Source: GCA-2737725 sp033763995
GTDB taxonomy: Bacteria; Pseudomonadota; Alphaproteobacteria; Rhodospirillales; Rhodospirillaceae
DNA: 64,000 bases
Reading direction: 5' to 3'
NCBI GenBank assembly: GCA_033763995.1
Contig: JANRJL010000011.1
Span: 1-64,000, forward strand
The notes under the pieces were generated by a model. It made no database searches. It saw only the letters and a program-made list of their open reading frames with translations, and was not told the DNA's origin. This document shows, in pieces, positions 8,598-17,198 of the stretch (position 1 is the stretch's first letter; each line of letters opens with the position of its first letter). The translations under genes and the position numbers were made by a program.

Positions 8598-9370
8598 CTA
8601 TGCTTGATCTGGGCGATCATCATGACTGGGCCCTTTTGTTGGCCCTCCGGATCCTGCTGGAAGAGCACGCGGTGGAGGTGCTTGCCGAACAGCACCTCAA
8701 AATCACGGACGGTTCGGAAATTGTTTCCCTCAATGTCCTTCTCGTTTCGCGGCGCCGCGCGGACGCCTTCGTCATTGGCCGCGTCAAACGTAATTCCGAT
8801 CGCGATCAGGCCCCCGTTGACGCAGACCCTGATCATCTCATCGACGCAGCGTTGCGGCCGGTTGCTATAGGCAATCGCCCACCCCGAAATCACGACATCG
8901 AATGATTTGTCGGGATAAGGAAGCGAATGCATATCTCCCACGTCGATGAGCGGAGACGAAGATATCAGATCGACGGCGCGGATATTCTTAGGTTGGAACT
9001 TGAGGCCGATGAGATGCAGGAGTTCCATTTCGGTGCGCGGCCCGATCGAGAGCACAGTCAGCTCGGGCGCGCGGCTGTAAACGGGCTCAAGAGCGCTGAG
9101 CGGATTGAGGAGCCGACCCGTTCGCCTCGCCGAACCAAAGGCTTCCGTCTCCAATTCCTTGCGATTGTGCGCGATGGTTCCCGGCATCGTGCCTTCGGCC
9201 AGCTGATCGTGAAATTTCAGCGGCCGGCCCGCCGCTTGCCAACGGTCGCGCGCAAGAGATTGCCGGCACACTTCTGAGAGGAAGAGTTCAGTCGGATTTT
9301 GGGCCAGGAGGGAAACCATCTTCTGAAACTGAGGTCCATCTATCACGAAGACCGTTTGTTGTTCAGTCAC
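8591..9370 (-). CDS. SAM-dependent methyltransferase (type 11-like)
   Basis: A 259-residue soluble protein with a Rossmann-type methyltransferase core in its second half. ELTVLSIGPRTEMEL is a degenerate motif I, then DMHSLPYPDKSFDVVISGWAIAYS (motif IV/post IV), then MIRVCVNGGLIAIGITF. The first 90 residues contain no recognisable domain. It is divergent from the dioxygenase gene at 9546 across 175 relatively AT-rich bases. Codon use is less GC-biased than in neighbours, suggesting recent transfer of the pair. A joint role in modifying a small molecule is inference only. Confidence 0.82.
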   Translation of the reverse strand: MTEQQTVFVIDGPQFQKMVSLLAQNPTELFLSEVCRQSLARDRWQAAGRPLKFHDQLAEGTMPGTIAHNRKELETEAFGSARRTGRLLNPLSALEPVYSRAPELTVLSIGPRTEMELLHLIGLKFQPKNIRAVDLISSSPLIDVGDMHSLPYPDKSFDVVISGWAIAYSNRPQRCVDEMIRVCVNGGLIAIGITFDAANDEGVRAAPRNEKDIEGNNFRTVRDFEVLFGKHLHRVLFQQDPEGQQKGPVMMIAQIKHSA

Positions 9371-9545
9371 TACAAATCTCCATAGAATTTACTGCGCTGC
9401 GGAGCAGACAACATTACACGTTTAAACCGACGCTTCGCGACATGGAAGTGAGCATTGCAACACTCAACGCCACAGAATATCATTTGCGCAAATCTAAAAA
9501 TGCTGAAACCAGATAGACTACGACGTTACTAAACGGGGCTCAGAA

Positions 9546-10640
9546 ATGAATGTAGAAGGGCAAGCGGTAACCGGGCCCAGCCAGCGCCTGAATGCTCAGA
9601 ACGCCGTTTGCAGGTCGCTTTTCTTCGACATCGAGGCTGCCGTCGGCCCGGACGTGATCAAGACGGCCGTTAAAGAGTTGGCGCAGCGCAGCATGCGCGC
9701 CGGCAATTCTGCCCTGTCACAGATCACGACATTCGATGAGTCGCTGAAATTCGCGCTGGACTCCGCGCCCGGCGAACTGTTGTGGTGGATCAACAAGGCG
9801 CTGTTTGATCCTGTCGCACGGCGGAACGTCGCAAAGATTGTAGCGGAAAAGAGCCCCGCGAAACCTGAGTGCTCGGATGATGCCAAGGCGCTGGCCACCG
9901 AACTCGAAACCAATGGAATTGTTAAGATCCCTGGGTTGATTCGCAGTGATCAAGTCGACGAGCTTCGCCGGTACTTAATATCACGAGAAACCTTGGTCAT
10001 GGACGGCCCCACATATCTAAACTTAGTGGAGGATGTGGTGGCCGCTCCGCACGCCCTAGGGCTTGCCATGCGTCCCAAACTACTTTCCATTGTCGCGGAA
10101 TTTCTAGGCGCCGCGCCGACCCTATTGCAGCTGGGAGCATGGCGCAGCATTCCCACGCCTCCGCAAAATTTTCCGCCACATATCTTTCACCGCGACAAAG
10201 ATGATTTCCGGGCGTGCAAATTATTCCTATACTTGGCCGATGTAGGTCCTGAGAACGGGCCACATGTGTTTGTAAAACGCAGTCACGATCCTGCCCTGGT
10301 CAAAGACTACTTGACCACCAACGGCATGACCCCCGACCTGGTCAAACCATTATTTCAGGGCGACGGCCGTCAACATAACGATGTGATTCCACGAATCTTC
10401 GGGCCGCTGGTGACTGAGGTTTACGGCAAAGCCGGCACGGCATTCTTGGCATGCACCTTCGGTTATCATCGCGGCAAAATGCCCACGCAGAATAACCGCC
10501 TTGTGATGGAAGCGGTTTATGGCAACGTGCCCTTCCCAAAATACGTCAACGCCTTTTCATCCATCAGCTTGCAGAAATGGCCCGACAAAGTGGCCGACAA
10601 CGCACTGACACGCCACGCCTTGCGGCTGCTGATTGCATAA
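9546..10640 (+). CDS. Phytanoyl-CoA-dioxygenase-like Fe(II)/2-oxoglutarate oxygenase
   Basis: A 364-residue protein. The C-terminal two thirds resemble the PhyH fold: GIVKIPGLIRSDQVDELRRYL opens the domain. HRD (His215, Asp217) and distal His308 in FGYHRGK form the iron triad, and Arg318 in NNRLVME is placed to bind 2-oxoglutarate. The first 115 residues match nothing I know. It has many AT-ending codons and pairs with the divergent methyltransferase at 8591, so both were probably acquired together. Immediately after its stop comes a diverged trpE tail fragment. Substrate unknown. Confidence 0.82.
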   Translation: MNVEGQAVTGPSQRLNAQNAVCRSLFFDIEAAVGPDVIKTAVKELAQRSMRAGNSALSQITTFDESLKFALDSAPGELLWWINKALFDPVARRNVAKIVAEKSPAKPECSDDAKALATELETNGIVKIPGLIRSDQVDELRRYLISRETLVMDGPTYLNLVEDVVAAPHALGLAMRPKLLSIVAEFLGAAPTLLQLGAWRSIPTPPQNFPPHIFHRDKDDFRACKLFLYLADVGPENGPHVFVKRSHDPALVKDYLTTNGMTPDLVKPLFQGDGRQHNDVIPRIFGPLVTEVYGKAGTAFLACTFGYHRGKMPTQNNRLVMEAVYGNVPFPKYVNAFSSISLQKWPDKVADNALTRHALRLLIA

Positions 10641-10641
10641 C

Positions 10642-10690
10642 GTTCGCGCCGCCGAATCCGCCGTGCGGTTTCAGTCATGCGGGAATCGAT
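10642..10690 (+). repeat. Displaced, diverged fragment of the trpE 3' end (copy B)
   Basis: These bases align with trpE 6301-6349 at about 40 of 49 positions, including an exact 17-base core. They would encode RAAESAVRFQSCGNR, compared with RAAEAAVRFHSGGNR in TrpE. The piece starts one base after the dioxygenase stop codon and ends seven bases before the VOC gene stop, marking the right border of the inserted segment. Confidence 0.8.
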
Positions 10691-10696
10691 GGCGCG

Positions 10697-11674
10697 CTAC
10701 TTCTTCTCGATCAACTCGATGAGTTCGCCCGAGGGGCCGATGGCGGTGGCCGCCCGCGAGTTACCGTAGGCGGCGCCGCCCAGAGCGCGCGGCGGGGCGA
10801 TGAATTGCAGCTTCAGCGCGTCCAGGTCCCTCACCTCGAAGCTGGTCATGGCCACACCCGGCGGCAGTTGACCCGGCGCGCTGGGCCGCGCGGCGCTGCC
10901 GGGCGGATAGCCGTCGAGTTGCAGCATGTTGCCGTGCTGTTTCATGCGCAGCAGCGAGATGGTGAACGGCACGTCGTCGCCCAGGCCCTGCGCCCGCCGG
11001 GCCAGGTTCGCCAGCGACGGATTGACGGGCTCGCGTTGCATTCCAAACGTATCGGCCCACCACGCGCGACTTATTTCGATGTCGGGCCCGGCCACCACCA
11101 TGATGAACGTCCGGCCCACGCCGGCGCCGGGCAAGGGCAACGATGACTTCGATCGATCGCCGGTTTCCGTCGTGAGGTACAGCACCTCTTGCGAGGGCCC
11201 CACCACCTGCATGGCGTGGATGGTGGGGTAGCGCACCCCCAGCGACGCCGGGCCGCCGATGAATTGGAACGGCGAGGCCTTCAGCTTGGCGTGCAGCGCG
11301 TCGATGTCGTCGATGATGATCTCGATGGCGTTCCAGCCCCAGGTGGTGAGCGCCTTGTAACCGCCCGGCGGGGCGTCAACCTGCACGGCGCGGATGAACA
11401 CGTCGGGCGAAGCATCCGAACTGAGCAGCACGTAAGGCTTGCCCGCGCTGGCGGGCGCGCCCCAACTGGCCGCCAGATCGGCGCCAACCGTGCCGTGCTC
11501 GCGCACGGTTTGGGCGAGCCACGCGGTGTAGAGTTGTTCCGTCTCGGCCACGTCCCGCGCGCCGATGGTGGCGATGCGGATGCGCTCGAGTTTTGGTGAT
11601 GCGGCGGTTTGCGCGTGGGCCATGGCGGTCAGGCAGCAACAGAGAAACAAACTCAAGAATGATACGACACGCAT
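10697..11674 (-). CDS. Exported VOC-superfamily (glyoxalase-like) protein
   Basis: A 325-residue protein with a Sec signal peptide MRVVSFLSLFLCCCLTAMAHAQ. It carries two vicinal-oxygen-chelate modules at roughly 30-170 and 180-325 (GWNAIEIIIDDIDALHAKL; GVGRTFIMVVAGPDIEISRAWW; and the terminal GPSGELIELIEKK). Metal ligands cannot be assigned confidently, so activity is unknown. A GTG 15 bases upstream of the chosen ATG at 11674 is an alternative start, but the signal peptide begins at this ATG. It is followed on the same strand, and preceded in transcription, by the polysaccharide deacetylase-like gene 27 bases away. Confidence 0.8.
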   Translation of the reverse strand: MRVVSFLSLFLCCCLTAMAHAQTAASPKLERIRIATIGARDVAETEQLYTAWLAQTVREHGTVGADLAASWGAPASAGKPYVLLSSDASPDVFIRAVQVDAPPGGYKALTTWGWNAIEIIIDDIDALHAKLKASPFQFIGGPASLGVRYPTIHAMQVVGPSQEVLYLTTETGDRSKSSLPLPGAGVGRTFIMVVAGPDIEISRAWWADTFGMQREPVNPSLANLARRAQGLGDDVPFTISLLRMKQHGNMLQLDGYPPGSAARPSAPGQLPPGVAMTSFEVRDLDALKLQFIAPPRALGGAAYGNSRAATAIGPSGELIELIEKK

Positions 11675-11701
11675 CACGGGCGCCCCCACCAGGAGTTCGC
11701 C

Positions 11702-12811
11702 TCAGTGTATCTCCGCGCCCCTCGCCTGCGCCACATCCAGTTGGCCCTGGCGGCGGGCGATTTCGGTCAAGGGCGCCAGCACGACGCCATGGTCGTTCAG
11801 CGTCGGTAGCCACGCCTGCAGCGCGGCGATGGTGACGTCGTGGGGATGGCCGATGGCCACCGCCGTGCCCCGCGTGCGCGCCAGTTGCTCGACACGCGCG
11901 AGCTGGGCCTGCACCTCCTCGGCGGTCTGCACGTTGTCGAGGAAAAAGTCACGGTCCAACGCCGGCACGCCCGCCGCCTTGGCCAGGCTGGTGCCGACGC
12001 TGTCGAAGCCGGTCTTGGAATCGAACCACAGCAGGTTGCGCCGTTTCAGCACGTCGATCACGGCGCCCATGCGCGCCTGGTCGGCGGTGAAGCGGCTGCC
12101 CATGTGGTTGTTGACACCCACATAGCCGTTCCATGGGTCAAGCAAGGCTTCAAGCCGGGGCGCGATTTCCGCCTCGGTCATGGCCGTGGTCAAGGCCCCG
12201 GGGCCGGGAAACTCGCGCGCGTCCAAGGGCTCCATGGGCACGTGCGCAAGAATTTCGTGGCCGGAGGCGCGCGCGCGCGCGACCCACGAGGCCAAATTTT
12301 CGGCGTAGGTGATAAACGACAATGTCAGCGGCCCGGGCAACTCGATCATGCGCTGCGAGCCCACGCGGTTGAGCCCCATGTCGTCGATGACGATGGCGAT
12401 GGCGGGTGTGGTGGGCTTGCCGGTGTAGGCCACGCGGTTCTCGGCCAGCGGATCGGCCTGTAATTTGGCGGTCACGGAGCGCATCACTTGCGGCACATCA
12501 GCCGGGACGGCGGCGACGTTTGCTTGCCGCAACGGGGGCCCGAATTGCGGCGGGGCCTCCATGTCCTCGGACGGCAGCTCAGGCATGACTGGCGGCGGGA
12601 AGTTGCGTGGCCGCAGCGCCGGGCGCGGTGCGGCTGCGGGCTTAGTCGCGGCGGCAACCTGAACGTCCGGGTCGCACAGCTTGACGTTCAGCCAAGCGCC
12701 CGAGATCACGCCGAACAGCACCAACACCATGGCGGCCGCGGCCGCCAGCAGCGGATGCACGCCGAGGATGCCGGTCTTGCGTTTGCGCGGTTTGGTCGAA
12801 GGGGTCGCCAT
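11702..12811 (-). CDS. Divergent polysaccharide deacetylase family protein (YibQ-like)
   Basis: A 369-residue membrane-anchored periplasmic protein. Basic residues and one hydrophobic helix occur at about 20-45, then a Pro/Ala-rich linker to about residue 130, then the divergent deacetylase domain: IAIVIDDMGLN, HVPMEPLD, GVNNHMGSRFT, FDSKTG and AIGHPHDVT. This family belongs to the NodB-like carbohydrate esterases and often neighbours cell-envelope genes; its substrate is not established. The frame extends 14 codons upstream, but the ATG at 12811 precedes the typical basic start. It is divergent from trpG. Confidence 0.9.
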   Translation of the reverse strand: MATPSTKPRKRKTGILGVHPLLAAAAAMVLVLFGVISGAWLNVKLCDPDVQVAAATKPAAAPRPALRPRNFPPPVMPELPSEDMEAPPQFGPPLRQANVAAVPADVPQVMRSVTAKLQADPLAENRVAYTGKPTTPAIAIVIDDMGLNRVGSQRMIELPGPLTLSFITYAENLASWVARARASGHEILAHVPMEPLDAREFPGPGALTTAMTEAEIAPRLEALLDPWNGYVGVNNHMGSRFTADQARMGAVIDVLKRRNLLWFDSKTGFDSVGTSLAKAAGVPALDRDFFLDNVQTAEEVQAQLARVEQLARTRGTAVAIGHPHDVTIAALQAWLPTLNDHGVVLAPLTEIARRQGQLDVAQARGAEIH

Positions 12812-12961
12812 GACTTGGGATTGTGTTATCGTGGACTTGCGCAGTTGAATCAAAGCTTTAGATCATGGAGGACAGGCCTTAACGAGCCCTAAACATATCT
12901 CACCCGCGTTCCTTGACGCGAGGCACCCCGGACGGCATTTTGCGCATCCTGGCAAACCGGA

Positions 12962-13003
12962 GCATTTTCCCGACAAGTGGGGACCGGTTGGCGTGGAAAA
13001 TGC
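12962..13003. repeat. GCATTTTCC palindromic intergenic element
   Basis: Nine-base arms GCATTTTCC and GGAAAATGC enclose a 24-base middle with CAAGTGG and CCGGTTGGCG. The element sits 19 bases before trpG. A related copy lies at 25109-25170. Elements with this core are widespread between genes in Alphaproteobacteria. It could fold in the trpG leader, but no leader peptide or attenuator is visible. Confidence 0.7.
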
Positions 13004-13021
13004 GACCATATAGAGAGTCTC

Positions 13022-13639
13022 ATGTACTTGCTGATCGATAACTACGACAGCTTTACCTACAACCTGTGGCACTTCCTGGGCGAACTGGGGGCCGAGGTGG
13101 TGGTGCATCGCAACGATAAGATCAGCGTGGCCGACGCCGTGGCGCTGAAGCCCCAGGGCATCATCCTGTCGCCGGGACCCTGCACACCGAATGAGGCCGG
13201 CATTTGCCTCGATCTCATCACCAAGGCCGCCGGCAAAATTCCGATCTTCGGCGTGTGCCTGGGCCATCAGGCCATCGGACAGGCATATCAGTGCCGTGTC
13301 GTCCGCGCCCCAGTGCCCATGCACGGCAAGATCAGCGAAATCGCCCACACCGGCCATGCGATGTTCAAGGACGTGCCGCGCCGCTTCAAGGCCACGCGCT
13401 ATCACTCGCTGATCGTCGAGCGCGCCACCTGCCCCGCTCAATTGGAGATCACGGCGACAACCGACGATGGTCTCATCATGGCGGTGGCGCACAAGAGCGA
13501 GCCGATTTACGGCGTGCAGTTCCACCCCGAGAGCATCGCCTCGCAGTACGGCCACCACATCTTGCGCAATTTCCTGGTCTCCACCGGCCTCAAGGCGCGC
13601 GATATTCCGAAGACCGCGAATACCGCAGCCGCCGCATGA
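13022..13639 (+). CDS. trpG: Anthranilate synthase component II (glutamine amidotransferase)
   Basis: Supplies ammonia from glutamine to TrpE; TrpG of this type can also serve PabB in folate synthesis. The 205-residue protein starts MYLLIDNYDSFTYN. The triad is Cys79 in FGVCLGHQ, His168 and Glu170 in QFHPESI. Upstream in-frame residues from 12977 lie inside the palindromic element and are unlikely to be coding. Its stop overlaps the trpD start as ATGA, so the two are translationally coupled. It heads the trpGDC-moaC-moeA operon. Confidence 0.96.
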   Translation: MYLLIDNYDSFTYNLWHFLGELGAEVVVHRNDKISVADAVALKPQGIILSPGPCTPNEAGICLDLITKAAGKIPIFGVCLGHQAIGQAYQCRVVRAPVPMHGKISEIAHTGHAMFKDVPRRFKATRYHSLIVERATCPAQLEITATTDDGLIMAVAHKSEPIYGVQFHPESIASQYGHHILRNFLVSTGLKARDIPKTANTAAAA

Positions 13640-14658
13640 TCGATCTGAAGCCGACGCTGGCCAAGCTCGCCGACGGCGCCAGCTTGAGCGAAGCGGACGC
13701 GGAGTCCGCCTTCGAGGCGATCATGTCGGGCCAAACCACGCCCGCGCAAATCGCAGCATTTCTCATGGCGTTGCGCGTGCGCGGCGAGACGGTCGCCGAA
13801 CTCACGGGTGCCGCGCGCATCATGCGGGCCAAGGCCCTGCGCGTGAAGGCCCCCGCCGATGCCATCGACACCGTCGGCACGGGCGGCGAGGCCTCGGGCA
13901 GCTATAACATCTCCACCGCCACTGCGTTCGTCCTGGCCGGGTGCGGCGTGAACGTGGCCAAGCACGGCAATCGCGCTGTTTCATCGAAAACCGGCGCGGC
14001 CGATGTCCTGGCGGCTTTGGGTGTGAACCTCGATGCGGCGCCGGAGCTGATCGAACTCGCCATCCAGCGCGCCAAAATAGGATTTCTCTTCGCGCAAAAG
14101 CACCACAGCGCCATGAAGCACGTGGCCCCGGTACGGGCGGAGTTGGGCCTGCGCACCATTTTCAATCTGGTGGGACCGCTGTCGAACCCGGCGGGCGCCA
14201 AGCGCCAGTTGCTCGGCGTCTTCGCCCACAAATGGATTGTCCCGATGGCCGAAACCCTGGGCCGCCTGGGCTCCGAGCGGGCCTGGGTGGTGCACGGCTC
14301 CGACGGGCTCGACGAGATCACCACCACGGGCGCGAGTTTCGTCGCGGAACTGAAAGACGGCCAGGTGCGCGCCTTCGAGGTGACCCCGGAAGACGCCGGC
14401 CTGCCGCGCGCCGAGCCCGCGGCCCTCAAGGGCGGCGATGCCCAGCACAACGCCCAGGCGTTGCTGAGGGTTCTCGCGGGCGAGAAAAGCGCCTATCGTG
14501 ATATCGTCTTGCTGAACGCCGCCGCCGCGCTCATCGTCGCGGGCAAGGCGGCGGACTTGAAAGCGGGCGCATCCTTGGCGGCGCAGGCCATCGCCTCGGG
14601 CCACGCGGCCAAGGCGCTCGAGAGCCTGGTCGCCATCACCAACGGGCATTCACCCTGA
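13636..14658 (+). CDS. trpD: Anthranilate phosphoribosyltransferase
   Basis: Transfers phosphoribose from PRPP to anthranilate. The 340-residue protein has the helical N-terminal domain, then the glycine-rich PRPP site VGTGGEASGSYNIST, KHGNRAVSSKTGAADVLAALG and GLRTIFNLVGPLSNP, all typical of the family. It begins in the ATGA overlap with trpG. trpC follows after a 24-base gap in which an ATGAGCGACAC start sequence occurs twice; the second copy opens trpC. Confidence 0.96.
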   Translation: MIDLKPTLAKLADGASLSEADAESAFEAIMSGQTTPAQIAAFLMALRVRGETVAELTGAARIMRAKALRVKAPADAIDTVGTGGEASGSYNISTATAFVLAGCGVNVAKHGNRAVSSKTGAADVLAALGVNLDAAPELIELAIQRAKIGFLFAQKHHSAMKHVAPVRAELGLRTIFNLVGPLSNPAGAKRQLLGVFAHKWIVPMAETLGRLGSERAWVVHGSDGLDEITTTGASFVAELKDGQVRAFEVTPEDAGLPRAEPAALKGGDAQHNAQALLRVLAGEKSAYRDIVLLNAAAALIVAGKAADLKAGASLAAQAIASGHAAKALESLVAITNGHSP

Positions 14659-14682
14659 TCGGTCAAACATGAGCGACACACC

Positions 14683-15489
14683 ATGAGCGACACCTTGGCC
14701 GTCATTTGTGCCCGCAAAATGTTGCGCGTCGCCCAGCGCAAGCATGAGATGACCCTCAGCGACGTGGAAGCCTTCGCGCGCAAGGCCTCGCCGGTGCGCG
14801 GCTTCGCCAAGGCGCTCGCCGCCAAGGCCAACGCCGGGCACTACGCGCTGATCGCCGAGGTCAAGAAGGCCTCGCCCTCGGCCGGGTTGATCCGCGCCGA
14901 CTTCGAGCCCCGCGCCCTCGCGCAGGCCTACGAGCGCGGCGGGGCCGCGTGCCTGTCGGTGCTGACGGAGGAAGATTACTTCCAAGGGGCCGACCAAGAC
15001 TTGACCAACGCGCGCTCGGCGACATCCCTGCCCGCCCTGCGCAAGGATTTCATGCTCGACACCTATCAGGTGGCCGAATCCCGTGCCATCAACGCCGATT
15101 GCATTCTCATCATTCTGGCCGCCGTCGACGATGCGCTGGCCGCCGAATTGGAAGCCGCGGCATTTCACTACGGCATGGACGTCATCATCGAAGTGCATGA
15201 CGAGGCCGAATTCGACCGCGCCATGAAGCTGAAATCGCCGCTGATCGGCGTCAACAACCGCGACCTCAAGACCTTGCAAACGGATTTGGCCACCACCGAA
15301 CGCCTGGCCAAGCGCCTGCCGAAAGACCGCGTGCTGATCGCCGAAAGCGGGCTCAAGTCCCCCGCCGACCTCGCGCGCATGCAGCGCTGCGGCGCCATGC
15401 GCTTTCTCATCGGCGAGGCGCTGATGCGCCAGGCCAACGTCGAACTGGCAACACGGGCGATCCTGTCGATGGAACCGGCGCATGCCTAA
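14683..15489 (+). CDS. trpC: Indole-3-glycerol phosphate synthase
   Basis: Closes the indole ring in tryptophan synthesis. The 268-residue TIM barrel carries EVKKASPSAGLIR (catalytic Lys region), SVLTEEDYFQGA, LRKDFMLDTYQ, GVNNRDLKT and IAESGL. It is monofunctional, with no TrpF domain. Its last eight bases overlap moaC, so the two are coupled. trpF and trpBA are not in this window. Confidence 0.96.
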   Translation: MSDTLAVICARKMLRVAQRKHEMTLSDVEAFARKASPVRGFAKALAAKANAGHYALIAEVKKASPSAGLIRADFEPRALAQAYERGGAACLSVLTEEDYFQGADQDLTNARSATSLPALRKDFMLDTYQVAESRAINADCILIILAAVDDALAAELEAAAFHYGMDVIIEVHDEAEFDRAMKLKSPLIGVNNRDLKTLQTDLATTERLAKRLPKDRVLIAESGLKSPADLARMQRCGAMRFLIGEALMRQANVELATRAILSMEPAHA

Positions 15490-15976
15490 AGCGCGGCCGA
15501 AAAAAACCCTTACTCACTTTGACAAGCGCGGTAACGCGGTGATGGTGGACGTCTCGGTCAAGGCTGCCACCGCGCGCGTCGCCGTCGCCAAGGGCAGCGT
15601 GCGGATGCAGGCCGCGACGCTGAAACTCATCCAAAACCGCCGCGTGAAAAAAGGCGACGTGCTGGCCGTCGCCCAACTGGCCGGCATCATGGCGGCTAAG
15701 CGCACGTCCGATCTCATTCCGCTGTGCCATCCCCTGAGCCTGTCGTCGGTGACGGTGAATCTCACGTGCGATGCCAAGCGCACGGCCGTGGACATCGTCG
15801 CCACCTGCAAAGTGACCGGCGCGACCGGCGTGGAGATGGAAGCGCTCACCGCCGTGAGTGCCGCCGCACTGACCGTCTACGACATGTGCAAGTCGGTCGA
15901 CCGCGCCATGACGCTCACCGATATCCGCCTGGTCCAGAAGTCCGGCGGCAAGTCGGGCACCTACGAAGCCGCATGA
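15482..15976 (+). CDS. moaC: Cyclic pyranopterin monophosphate synthase
   Basis: Second step of molybdenum cofactor synthesis, acting on the MoaA product. The 164-residue protein has KRTSDLIPLCHPL and the ATGVEMEALTAVSAAALTVYDMCKS block conserved in MoaC. The N-terminus MPKARPKKTLTHFDKRGNAVMVDVS is typical. It overlaps trpC upstream by 8 bases and moeA downstream as ATGA. The trpC-moaC-moeA linkage is characteristic of Alphaproteobacteria. Confidence 0.96.
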   Translation: MPKARPKKTLTHFDKRGNAVMVDVSVKAATARVAVAKGSVRMQAATLKLIQNRRVKKGDVLAVAQLAGIMAAKRTSDLIPLCHPLSLSSVTVNLTCDAKRTAVDIVATCKVTGATGVEMEALTAVSAAALTVYDMCKSVDRAMTLTDIRLVQKSGGKSGTYEAA

Positions 15977-17166
15977 TCTCCGTCGCCGAAGCGCGCGCGG
16001 CCATCGTCACCGCGCTCAAGGCCGGCGGCACGGAAGACATCGCCGTCATGGACGCGCTGGGGCGCGTGCTGGCGGGCGAGGCGAAAGCGCGCATCGATCA
16101 TCCCGCCGCCGACGTCACCGCCATGGACGGCTACGCCGTTTGCGCGGCCGATGCCGTGCGGGGCGCGACTCTCAAAGTCATCGCCACCTCGGCTGCCGGT
16201 CATCCGTGGAGCGGCACTCTCGGCGCAGGCCAGGCCGTGCGCATTTTCACCGGCGCCCATGTGCCGGCGGGTGCCGATGCCATCGTCATTCAAGAGGACA
16301 CCGCGGCCAAGGGCGACGCGGTGACCATCAACGAAGCCGCCACAAAGGGCCGTCACATCCGCCCCAAGGGACAAGATTTTCGCAGCGGCGAAACCGTGCA
16401 GCGGGGCCCGCGCCGCTTGAGCTTCCGCGACGTAGGGCTCCTCGCGGCCATGAATCTGCCGCGCGTGAGCGTGTTCACGCGGCCCAAAATCGGCGTGCTC
16501 TCCACCGGCGACGAGGTGGTCATGCCCGGCGATGAGATCAAGCCGGGCCAACTGGCCTCGGCCAACGGGCCCGGCCTGTGTGCCTTCATCGCCTCCAAGG
16601 GCGCCGCACCCGTGCACCTCGGCATCGCGCGCGACGATGCGACCTCGCTCAAGACCATGGCCGAGGCCGCGCGGGATTTGGACATGCTCGTCACCACCGG
16701 CGGCGTCTCGGTGGGCGATCACGACCTCATCGCCAAGGTGCTGGGCGACAACGGCCTGGTGGTGAATTTCCACAAGATCGCCATGCGCCCCGGCAAGCCG
16801 CTGCTGTTCGGCGCGCTCAAGGGCACGCCGTTTCTGGGCCTGCCGGGCAACCCCGTCTCGGCCATGGTCGGCGCGATTTTGTTTTTGGGCCCGGCGCTCG
16901 ATAAAATGACGGGCCTCGCGGGTGACGCCCCTGCCGTCACGCGCGCGCGGCTCGCCGTGGGCCTCAAGGCCAACGACAAACGCGAGGATTACTTGCGCGC
17001 CACGCTGGAACGCGACGACGCCGGCCGCCTCATCGCCACGCCCTATCCGAAACAAGACAGCGCCATGATCTCCACGCTGGCCCGCGCCGACGGCCTGGTC
17101 ATCCGCCCGCCCCATGCGCCCGAGGCCAAGGCCGGCGACGAGGTGGATGTGATTGTGCTCGATTGA
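15973..17166 (+). CDS. moeA: Molybdopterin molybdenumtransferase
   Basis: Inserts molybdate into adenylylated molybdopterin. The 397-residue protein has DHPAADVTAMDGYAV, RIFTGAHVPAGADAIVIQED, IGVLSTGDEVV, TTGGVSVGDHDLIAKVL and FLGLPGNPVSAMVG, the ordered MoeA motifs. The start lies in the ATGA overlap with moaC. It is the last conserved gene before the accessory stretch; in many relatives lexA follows directly, whereas here about 7 kb intervene. Confidence 0.95.
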   Translation: MISVAEARAAIVTALKAGGTEDIAVMDALGRVLAGEAKARIDHPAADVTAMDGYAVCAADAVRGATLKVIATSAAGHPWSGTLGAGQAVRIFTGAHVPAGADAIVIQEDTAAKGDAVTINEAATKGRHIRPKGQDFRSGETVQRGPRRLSFRDVGLLAAMNLPRVSVFTRPKIGVLSTGDEVVMPGDEIKPGQLASANGPGLCAFIASKGAAPVHLGIARDDATSLKTMAEAARDLDMLVTTGGVSVGDHDLIAKVLGDNGLVVNFHKIAMRPGKPLLFGALKGTPFLGLPGNPVSAMVGAILFLGPALDKMTGLAGDAPAVTRARLAVGLKANDKREDYLRATLERDDAGRLIATPYPKQDSAMISTLARADGLVIRPPHAPEAKAGDEVDVIVLD

Positions 17167-17198
17167 ACGAAGGCCCAAAAAACGTGCAGGAGCGTTCC

